Shown here piece by piece: positions 7,630 through 13,973 of a stretch of 47,210 bases of DNA; position 1 is the first letter of the stretch; every line of letters starts with the position of its first letter. Both the position numbers and the translations under genes were made by a program. The stretch is taken from the NCBI GenBank assembly GCA_900548495.1, contig URKT01000001.1:1-47210 (forward strand), written 5' to 3'. The notes below the pieces were generated by a model. The model was not told the origin of the DNA, made no database searches, and saw only the letters and a program-made list of their open reading frames with translations. The stretch comes from an uncultured Collinsella sp. Its GTDB lineage: Bacteria > Actinomycetota > Coriobacteriia > Coriobacteriales > Coriobacteriaceae.

Positions 7630-7992
7630 TTACTCCTTGGGGAAAACGAGGCCGTCAATGCAAACGTCAACGCGCTCGACCTCGACGCCCACCTGAGCAT
7701 CGATGGCGGCGACCACGGCGGCGCGAACGGCCTCGGCGAGCTTCTTGAACGGATAGCCAAAGAACACCACGACACGCACGGTGAGTGCGAGCTTGTCGCC
7801 GACGACCTCGGCCTCGACCGCCGGCTCGGAAGCAGGGGCCTTGGACGAGAGCATCATGGAGACAAGGTTGGTGGCAAGGTCCTTGACGCCAACGGAGGCG
7901 ATGCCCTCGACATCCGACACGGCGCGCGAGACGATGGCGGTCAGAACATCGGGCGAAATGCCGATGCCGTCAATCTTGATTTCCTGGGGCAT
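7630..7992 (-). CDS. Asp23/Gls24 family envelope stress protein
   Basis: A 120-residue protein, MPQEIKIDGIGISPDVLTAI, with the Asp23/DUF322 pattern: SRAVSDVEGIASVGVKDL, then a hydrophobic strand LALTVRVVVFFGYPFKKLAEAV and VERVDVCIDGLVF at the end. Family members are small cytosolic or membrane-apposed proteins linked to envelope stress; their exact function is unsettled. Placement between efp and nusB is the conserved efp-asp23-nusB order of many Gram-positive bacteria. Confidence 0.88.
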   Translation of the reverse strand: MPQEIKIDGIGISPDVLTAIVSRAVSDVEGIASVGVKDLATNLVSMMLSSKAPASEPAVEAEVVGDKLALTVRVVVFFGYPFKKLAEAVRAAVVAAIDAQVGVEVERVDVCIDGLVFPKE

Positions 7993-8016
7993 GAGTCCTC
8001 CTAGAAGAGTTGGTTG

Positions 8017-8580
8017 CTAGACGCGGGAGACGAACTTGCCGTCGCGGGTGTCAACCTTGATGACCTCGCCCTCGTTGAGGTACATGGGGACCTGGATGAC
8101 AGCGCCGGTGTCGATCGTGGCCGGCTTGGTGGAACCCTGGACGGTGTCGCCCTTAAAGCCCGGGTCGGTCTGGACGATGGTGGTCTCGATGAACATCGGC
8201 GGGGTCACGCCCATGAGCTCATCGTCGGCGAAGAGCAGCTGGCAAATGTCGTTCTCGCGCAGCCACTTGGAGTTCTCGCCCACCATGTCCTCGGGAACGG
8301 GAACCTGCTCATAGGTCTCGTTGTCCATGAAGATGTAGTCGGCGCCATCGTTGTAGAGGTACTGGAACTCACGGGTGGTGAGCATGACGCTCTCGAACTT
8401 GGTGCCGGCGTTGCAGGTGTTCTCGACGACGCGGCCGCTCTTGATGTCGCGGGTCTTGTAGCGCACAAACGCGCCGCCCTTGCCCGGCTTGACATGCTGG
8501 AACTCGACGATGGTGTAGACCTTGTCCTTGATGCGGAGACCGAGGCCGTTCTTGAAGTCGGCGGTAGAAATGGTAGGCAT
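8017..8580 (-). CDS. efp: Elongation factor P
   Basis: A 187-residue protein beginning MPTISTADFKNGLGLRIKDK, with the KPGKGGAFVR loop; Lys34 occupies the position modified in other bacteria. Later segments (YIFMDNETYEQVPVP and GDTVQGSTKPATIDTGAVIQ) are classic EF-P domains II and III. EF-P relieves ribosome stalling on polyproline. The start at 8580 has AGAAAGG upstream and gives the normal length; a start 33 bp farther out adds unrelated residues. No modification enzyme gene is visible nearby. It heads the operon that runs to recN. Confidence 0.97.
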   Translation of the reverse strand: MPTISTADFKNGLGLRIKDKVYTIVEFQHVKPGKGGAFVRYKTRDIKSGRVVENTCNAGTKFESVMLTTREFQYLYNDGADYIFMDNETYEQVPVPEDMVGENSKWLRENDICQLLFADDELMGVTPPMFIETTIVQTDPGFKGDTVQGSTKPATIDTGAVIQVPMYLNEGEVIKVDTRDGKFVSRV

Positions 8581-8637
8581 AGCGACCTTTCTTGTTATGG
8601 GCAGAACGCACAAGCGTCCAAATTACATACGACAGAA

Positions 8638-8643
8638 ATTATA
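8638..8643 (-). promoter_or_regulatory. -10 box upstream of efp
   Basis: A perfect TATAAT on the minus strand lies about 58 bp upstream of the efp start, downstream of the pepQ terminator. The hexamer 17 bp further up (GCTGCA) is a poor -35, so activity is uncertain. Confidence 0.45.
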
Positions 8644-8673
8644 CACTTGCAGACGGCTGCTGCAGCGAGCGCA

Positions 8674-8717
8674 TAAAAAGAGAACGCGGGGCGTCCGAAT
8701 CGATCCGGACGCCCCGC
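8674..8717 (-). terminator. Terminator after pepQ
   Basis: A 12-bp GC-rich stem (GCGGGGCGTCCG 8686-8697 with 8706-8717), 8-nt loop, then TTCTCTTTTT on the minus strand. It separates pepQ from the efp operon. Confidence 0.85.
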
Positions 8718-8739
8718 CCCAAAAATCTATCGAAATGGG

Positions 8740-9870
8740 CTAGCAATCGATGACGTGCAGGTCGTGCGGGGTCTTGGTGAAGGGCTCGTAGCCGTTCTCG
8801 GTGACCACGCCGTAGTCCTCCAGACGCACGCCGCCCACACCGGGCAGATACACGCCGGGCTCCATGGTGATAACCGAGCCGACCTCGATGATATTCTTGC
8901 TTCGGTTGAAGTTGGGCAGCTCATGGATGTCGATGCCCACGCCGTGGCCCAGACCATGGTTGTAGTAATCGCCATAGCCGGCATCGCCGATGATCTTCTT
9001 GGAAAGCTTGAAAATGTCGTTGCCCTCGACGCCCGGATGAATGGCGGCGACGCATTCCTCGTGCGTGCGGCGCACGAGTGCGTACAGGTCGAGCTGCTCT
9101 TGCGTGGGCTCGCCCATCACGACGGTGCGCGTCATGTCGGAGCGGTAATCACAGTAGCCCGCGCCGTAATCCATGAGGACGAAATCGCCCTTCTCGATCA
9201 CGCGATCGCTCGGCACGGCATGCGGGTTGGCGGTGTTGGGGCCGCTCGCGACGATGGAACCGAAGGCCAGGCTGTCAGCACCGTTGGCGAACATAAAGTT
9301 CTCGAGCTCGTTGCGTACCTGTTTCTCGGTCATACCGGGCTTAATAAAGCCGAGCATGTGCTGGAAGGCGGCGTCGGTGATCGACTGTGCGTGGCGCATG
9401 AGCTCGATCTCCTCGGCGTCCTTGATGGCGCGCATCTTGCGGATGTCGTCATGCATCAGCGGCAACATGCAGGCGACGGAACGATCCTCCAGACCACGCT
9501 GAATACCCTGGTAGAAGTTGATCTGCATGTCGTCCTCGACAGCGCAGACGCGGCACTTGTTGGCCGCGATCTTGCCGGCGACCCAACCGGGGATGGTGCC
9601 CTCGTCCATGTCGTAGATCCAGGGGCTGCCGGCGGGCGTGTTCTCCTCAAAGCTGTTGAGGTAGCGCGAGTCGGTATGGAACAGGCACTGGTCGGCCGTA
9701 ATAAACGCCGCGTGCGGGAACTCGAAGGTGTAGTCGAAGACGCCCTTCACGCCCGTAAGCCAACGAAGGTTGGCCTCGTCGCGCACCACGATAGCGTCGT
9801 AGCCGCGCTCGGCCATCAGGGCACGGACACGCTCGATACGACCGGCAGGACCGGCAGCAAACTCAGACAT
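8740..9870 (-). CDS. pepQ: M24 family metallopeptidase (Xaa-Pro dipeptidase/aminopeptidase)
   Basis: A 376-residue protein with an N-terminal creatinase-like domain (1-135) and a C-terminal pita-bread domain. All five metal ligands of the M24 family are present: Asp234 (LMDYGAG), Asp245 (YRSDMTR), His309 (GLGHGVG), Glu337 (TMEPGVY) and Glu351 (VRLEDYG). It would remove Xaa-Pro from peptides in the cytoplasm. Whether it acts as a dipeptidase or an aminopeptidase P cannot be decided from sequence. It precedes efp, as in many Gram-positive genomes, but has its own terminator. Confidence 0.93.
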   Translation of the reverse strand: MSEFAAGPAGRIERVRALMAERGYDAIVVRDEANLRWLTGVKGVFDYTFEFPHAAFITADQCLFHTDSRYLNSFEENTPAGSPWIYDMDEGTIPGWVAGKIAANKCRVCAVEDDMQINFYQGIQRGLEDRSVACMLPLMHDDIRKMRAIKDAEEIELMRHAQSITDAAFQHMLGFIKPGMTEKQVRNELENFMFANGADSLAFGSIVASGPNTANPHAVPSDRVIEKGDFVLMDYGAGYCDYRSDMTRTVVMGEPTQEQLDLYALVRRTHEECVAAIHPGVEGNDIFKLSKKIIGDAGYGDYYNHGLGHGVGIDIHELPNFNRSKNIIEVGSVITMEPGVYLPGVGGVRLEDYGVVTENGYEPFTKTPHDLHVIDC

Positions 9871-9928
9871 GCAGATTCCTTTCTTGTTGTCTCTATATAG
9901 ACGGGACGGGTCTCAACCGAACGACGGA

Positions 9929-9940
9929 ATCGCATGCGAT
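9929..9940. promoter_or_regulatory. 12-bp palindrome upstream of pepQ
   Basis: ATCGCATGCGAT is a perfect palindrome in the 132-bp gap between the pepQ start (9870) and the aroB stop. It may be an operator for pepQ, or part of a weak hairpin. No protein can be assigned. A TTGACA on the minus strand at 9991-9996 is a candidate -35, but its partner TATCAT (9971-9976) is only 14 bp away. Confidence 0.25.
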
Positions 9941-10002
9941 CCGCAACCGATAGAAAACCCGCCCCTCAACATGATACGAAAGACGATGGATGTCAATAAA
10001 TC

Positions 10003-11112
10003 TTAGAGAAGTTCTTTGCGAGAAGCCAAGTAGGCGTGAGCATGGCGCTCAAGAACCTCGTCCTCAACGCTCGTTAGGCGAATGGCACCGAGTGCTGCGG
10101 GCAGCGGCAGCATGCTGCGATTCGAGCGAACGAACTGCTGCTTGCGGAACTCCTCGATAAACGCGGTGGGCTCCAGGTCGAAGGCAAGCTCCTCGATACC
10201 AAAGTCCTCCAGGCAGTCATCGACCTCAAAGACGTAATCGATATCAAAGTCGCAGGCATCATGTGCTAGGCGCGCCTCAAAGCGCATGCCCTCGGATAAC
10301 AGCTGATAGGCAGGGACCTGCGAAGCGGCATCACCCAAGCAAGCGCGCAAGGTACGCTCCCCCGTCTTACCAAAATCGAGCGCATGGCGGGCGCTCGGGT
10401 TCGTGGCCATCAGTACGTCCTTGCGGGCAGTCTGAGACCATTGAACGGCATTGACGAGCGCGACCTCCTCGCCCGCGAGAATCTCGGGGACGGTCTCAGT
10501 AAACTGATTCCAGCGGGACTTGCTGCTCGAAAGCATGGTGCCAACAAGTACCACATAGCCGAGCTTAAGGTCCTCGGGGTCCGCCTCGCGAACAAGGTCG
10601 AGGTCACACACGACCAAGCCCGGTTCGGGACGGAAGGCGATAGCGGGAAGCGCATTCGCCGACGAGGCGACGAGCGGCTTCATGGTCGTCGCGACCGTGA
10701 GCATGGCGTCGAACGTCGTCGGCAGTAAGGCGCACTCGGTGCGACCGCACCACTGATTGGCACACCAACAAACGACCGAGCAGGTCGCTGTATCGCCGAC
10801 AGCGACAACCAAATCGTCGCAGGTAATGCCGTTAGCCGACAGGGCGCCAAAGACGGTATCGGCATCGACCAGCGTGGCACCAGCAGGCGAAACCTCGAGG
10901 ACTAGCGGCGACACGACAAAACCGGCGTCGACCAGCGCATGCTCGACGACCTCACCAAAACGCTCGGATGTGGCGGAGTTCCAAACCACCATCGCGCGCT
11001 TAGGTTTGCCCACAGCCGAGGCAAACATGCGCGACAGCTCATCGAACGCGCCCAATCCGACGCGGACATCGACACTGCGGTTTTGGAAATTGATCAGTTG
11101 ACGGCGAATCAT
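10003..11112 (-). CDS. AroB-like protein (3-dehydroquinate synthase fold, active site lost)
   Basis: A 369-residue protein directly behind aroK, with the AroB fold pattern: the PTTFDAML block (family: PTTLLAQVDSS), VVCDLDLV before the helical domain, DLKLGYVVLVGTML where family members have ELASGLAEVIKYG, and RHALDFGKTGERT in place of LNLGHTFGHAIE. The NAD-binding GGGxxGD is changed to AVGDTATC (105-111). The three zinc ligands (Glu of AEVIKYG, His of GHTFGH, His of HGEAV) are all replaced, and the active-site SVGGKT is ATTMKP. It is therefore very unlikely to make dehydroquinate. The frame is intact with normal codon use, so it is kept under selection. It starts by an ATGA overlap with aroK; the ATG 33 bp upstream is inside aroK. 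Confidence 0.75.
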   Translation of the reverse strand: MIRRQLINFQNRSVDVRVGLGAFDELSRMFASAVGKPKRAMVVWNSATSERFGEVVEHALVDAGFVVSPLVLEVSPAGATLVDADTVFGALSANGITCDDLVVAVGDTATCSVVCWCANQWCGRTECALLPTTFDAMLTVATTMKPLVASSANALPAIAFRPEPGLVVCDLDLVREADPEDLKLGYVVLVGTMLSSSKSRWNQFTETVPEILAGEEVALVNAVQWSQTARKDVLMATNPSARHALDFGKTGERTLRACLGDAASQVPAYQLLSEGMRFEARLAHDACDFDIDYVFEVDDCLEDFGIEELAFDLEPTAFIEEFRKQQFVRSNRSMLPLPAALGAIRLTSVEDEVLERHAHAYLASRKELL

Positions 11113-11642
11113 AGCAGTCCACGCTCCAAAAGCATCTCGGCACAAAGGTAGGAAACGTCCTCGAAGGACTTGTTGCGAATATCAAGGGTAAGGTCGGCGG
11201 CCTGGCGATACAGCGGACGGCGATGCTCAAACAGGCGCGCAGCGTGCTCGGGCGAACGGAAATCGGGGCGCGTGTCGGACCGACGAATCTGGCGAATCGA
11301 ATCCTCGAAGTCGCCCTCAAGGTACACACACGTACCCATTTCGTGCATCAGCTCAATATTCACCGGCGTCTCGACGATACCGCCACCGCACGAAACCAAC
11401 AGGCTACGCTCGCTTTGGAGCGAACGGAGCGCCGAGGTCTCGAGCTCGCGAAAACGATCCTCACCCTCGGTCTCAAAAATCTCGGTTACCGACTTGCCGC
11501 AACGGCGCACGACTAGGCGGTCGGTATCGATAAAACGCCGCTTGAACATAGTGCCGACGTTGCGCGCGAGCGTCGATTTGCCCGCGCCCAAAAAGCCGAT
11601 AAAGAAGATATGGTCGCAGCCGTGTTTGGTGTGCTGGGACAT
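11109..11642 (-). CDS. aroK: Shikimate kinase
   Basis: A 177-residue protein with Walker A GFLGAGKST (16-24), the substrate-binding DTDRLV, the EDRFRELE motif and SCGGGIVE, all normal for AroK. It phosphorylates shikimate at the 3-position with ATP on the route to chorismate. The lid region is RRSDTRPDF. Its stop overlaps the start of the aroB-like gene (ATGA), and it follows yqeG by 8 bp. No other shikimate-pathway genes are in the window. Its active site looks complete, unlike its neighbour's. Confidence 0.9.
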   Translation of the reverse strand: MSQHTKHGCDHIFFIGFLGAGKSTLARNVGTMFKRRFIDTDRLVVRRCGKSVTEIFETEGEDRFRELETSALRSLQSERSLLVSCGGGIVETPVNIELMHEMGTCVYLEGDFEDSIRQIRRSDTRPDFRSPEHAARLFEHRRPLYRQAADLTLDIRNKSFEDVSYLCAEMLLERGLL

Positions 11643-11650
11643 GACGAGAC

Positions 11651-12148
11651 CTATTCCTCGCAGGGAAGGTCGCGCAGGGCCCGGCGCTCAAAGATACGGA
11701 AGATCTGCGTATACCACAGGTCTTGCGTCGCCTGCGGCTTAACCAAGATGGTATCGACGCCGGCGAAGTTGCCGCTCCACACGTCCGTGTAGAGCTGATC
11801 ACCGATCAGCACCGCCTCGTCAGCCGTGGCGCCGAGGCGCTTAAGACCCGCCTTGAGGGCAAACGGCGCCGGCTTCATGGCGTGGCTGATGGCCTCGAGT
11901 CCCAGCTCGCGTGCCGATGCCATGACCTGGTCGCGATGCCAGTTATTGGACACCATGCACAGCTTAAAGCCTTTGGCGCGGGCGGCGTCGAGCCAAGCGG
12001 AAATCGCGGCGGGGACCTGCTCGGTGTCGCGCGGCACCAGGGTGTTATCGCGATCGAGCAGAATGGCGCGTTTGCCGTCGGCCCACAGGGTATCGAGATC
12101 GATGCGATCGACCGAGGCAACGTATCGTTTGGGGCTAAAAATCCTCAT
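11651..12148 (-). CDS. yqeG: YqeG family HAD-IIIA phosphatase
   Basis: A 165-residue protein, MRIFSPKRYVASVDRIDLDT, with HAD motif I LLDRDNTLVP (DxDNT), motif II MVSNNW, a motif III Lys (AMKPAP) and the motif IV GATADEAVLIGDQLYTDVWSG. This is the YqeG/PGP-like subfamily of phosphatases; its substrate is not established for the bacterial group. The ATG at 12148 fits family length, while an open frame upstream reads through mltG in another frame. It overlaps the end of mltG region by a few bases and is translated next to aroK. Confidence 0.9.
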   Translation of the reverse strand: MRIFSPKRYVASVDRIDLDTLWADGKRAILLDRDNTLVPRDTEQVPAAISAWLDAARAKGFKLCMVSNNWHRDQVMASARELGLEAISHAMKPAPFALKAGLKRLGATADEAVLIGDQLYTDVWSGNFAGVDTILVKPQATQDLWYTQIFRIFERRALRDLPCEE

Positions 12149-12149
12149 G

Positions 12150-13535
12150 CTAATTCCAAGACTGTTGATGCTCTTCGTAGGTTTGCGAGAAGTACTCCTC
12201 GTCCTGCGTAATGTAGAAATACAGGTCATCGGAGTCGGTCGGCTCAAGCGTGGCCTTGAGTGCCTCGAGCGACGGAGAGCAGATGGGCGTGGGCGGTAGG
12301 CCCTCGTGCTTATAGGTGTTATACGGACTATCGCTCTGCAGGTCGTCGGCGGTAACCTCGCCACCGGTGACATACATCATGGTCGCATCGCTGTTGAGAT
12401 AGCGCAGACCGTCGAGTTTGCCGGCAAGGCGGTTGTAGAAGACCGAGGCCACGTGCGCACGTTGATCGGCGTTGAGGCCCTCGCGCTCAACGATAGAGGC
12501 CAAGTTGACGATGTCGTAGTCGGACATCTCCACGCCGTAGCGTTCCTTGATCTTGGCTTCGCAGCTCGCAAAGTCAAGCGACTTGTACTCGGTCTTAAAC
12601 TGATCGAGCATGGCGCGAATCACGTCATCGGCCGTCGGCGAATCGCCCAGCGAATAGGTCTTGGGGAACAAGAAACCCTCGAGCGAATCGTTGGCGGCGC
12701 CCTTAAGGAAGCTATAGTCGTCAACGTAGTTGGAGGCCTTGACCTGGTTGAGGAAGTCTTCCTTAGAGATGCTGTCGTAGGCCTGGGCCACACGGTCGGC
12801 GACTTGATCGACCGTTAGGCCCTCAGGGATAGTCAGCGCATTGGAGCCCGCGTTGGGGCCTTCCATGAGCTGCTGAACAACCTTGGTCGCATCCATGAGT
12901 GTGGTAAACGAATAATCACCAGGCTTGAGCGACATATCGGCGTTGAGCTTTTTCACCGCCGCATAATAATCCTTGGGATTTTCGACGATATGGTTCTCAG
13001 AGAGAATCGAGGCGATAGTATCGCCCGAGGCACCGTCGGGAATCGTGATAGTAACTTGCTGGCCAGCAGCGACTTTCGCATCCTCACCGCCAAAGAAGCC
13101 CTTGACGGCTGGCACGACAAAGAAAACGATCGCGACAAGCGCAAGCACGGCGACGACGCCACCGATAATCATAGGCACCGGGGAGCTTTTCTTTTGTGTA
13201 CCACGGCGGACGTGCGTGTTATAGCTCGAGCGCGTAGCCGGAGCAACGCCGTGGGAACCGAGAGCGTGATGCGAATGCGACTGGGGGGCCTGCACTCGCT
13301 GGGTAGATGCCTGCTGCTTAAAGCGGGTACCGCCTGCAGGCTGGGCCGAACGAGCAGAAGGCTGCTGACCCGTCCGTTGAACAGGTTGGGCCGAATGAGA
13401 GAAGGACTGCGCCGGGCGCGCGGCAGGCTGAGCTGCACGCTGCGTCGGCTGTGCCGGACGCTGGCCAGGCTGGGCAGGGCGCGACGCCGGCTGCCGTGTA
13501 CGATTCTGCTGGCGCGGATCGGAAGCGCTAGGCAT
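12150..13535 (-). CDS. mltG: Endolytic murein transglycosylase MltG
   Basis: A 461-residue protein. Residues 1-115 form a Pro/Gln/Ala/Arg-rich cytoplasmic tail with repeats of the PAQPGQRPAQ kind. One membrane helix follows (PMIIGGVVAVLALVAIVFFV, about 130-150), then a LysM-like segment (VTITIPDGASGDTIASIL) and the YceG domain with IVNLASIVEREGL, whose Glu is catalytic, and SPYNTYKHEGLPPTPICSP. MltG cleaves nascent glycan strands and ends their elongation. The start at 13535 has GAGGAGG upstream. It overlaps ruvX by 8 bp. The long low-complexity N-tail is unusual compared with proteobacterial MltG but common in actinobacteria. Confidence 0.94.
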   Translation of the reverse strand: MPSASDPRQQNRTRQPASRPAQPGQRPAQPTQRAAQPAARPAQSFSHSAQPVQRTGQQPSARSAQPAGGTRFKQQASTQRVQAPQSHSHHALGSHGVAPATRSSYNTHVRRGTQKKSSPVPMIIGGVVAVLALVAIVFFVVPAVKGFFGGEDAKVAAGQQVTITIPDGASGDTIASILSENHIVENPKDYYAAVKKLNADMSLKPGDYSFTTLMDATKVVQQLMEGPNAGSNALTIPEGLTVDQVADRVAQAYDSISKEDFLNQVKASNYVDDYSFLKGAANDSLEGFLFPKTYSLGDSPTADDVIRAMLDQFKTEYKSLDFASCEAKIKERYGVEMSDYDIVNLASIVEREGLNADQRAHVASVFYNRLAGKLDGLRYLNSDATMMYVTGGEVTADDLQSDSPYNTYKHEGLPPTPICSPSLEALKATLEPTDSDDLYFYITQDEEYFSQTYEEHQQSWN

Positions 13536-13956
13536 GCGAAACCTCCTCGTTTTTACGATCGAGCCACGTCTGCAAAAACAGGCTGGCGGCAATCATGTCG
13601 ATCTTGCCCCTCATCTGCTTTTCGTTAAGGCCCTGCTCGCGCAGGATACGCTTAGCCTCTTGCGAGGACAGACGCTCGTCCTCAAACTCAAGCGGAAGAT
13701 CGAGCTCGTCGGCAATCTTTTGCGCCACGGCGGCAACGCGCTCGGCCTGGGGACCAGGCTCACCGGCCATGGTCAGGGGACGTCCGCTTACCAGGATGTC
13801 GGGCTCATAGTCCTCGACCAGGTAGCGGAACGTCTTGGCCATACCGGTGACCTCTGCAGCCGGGAGCACCTTGACGGGCATCGCCATCTTGCCATCACGG
13901 CTCGAGACGGCGATGCCGATCCTGGTCTCCCCTATGTCCAGCGCGAGCGCGACCAC
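13528..13956 (-). CDS. ruvX: Holliday junction resolvase-like protein RuvX (YqgF)
   Basis: A 142-residue protein starting with GTG at 13956, reading VALALDIGETRIGIAVSSRD, the RNase H-like motif of the YqgF family (normally LDxGxxRIGVA). It also has SGRPLTMAGEPGPQAERV, the central DERLSSQEAKRIL and the terminal KIDMIAASLFLQTWLD with the third acidic residue. YqgF is involved in 16S rRNA 5' end processing and may resolve junctions. It sits between alaS and mltG, the order found in many Gram-positives. Confidence 0.93.
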   Translation of the reverse strand: MVALALDIGETRIGIAVSSRDGKMAMPVKVLPAAEVTGMAKTFRYLVEDYEPDILVSGRPLTMAGEPGPQAERVAAVAQKIADELDLPLEFEDERLSSQEAKRILREQGLNEKQMRGKIDMIAASLFLQTWLDRKNEEVSHA

Positions 13957-13973
13957 AGTGACTTCTTAGATTC

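Noticed and set aside
9971..9996. TTGACA...TATCAT as a pepQ promoter
   Set aside because: Spacer is only 14 bp, too short for a standard promoter; kept only as a remark.
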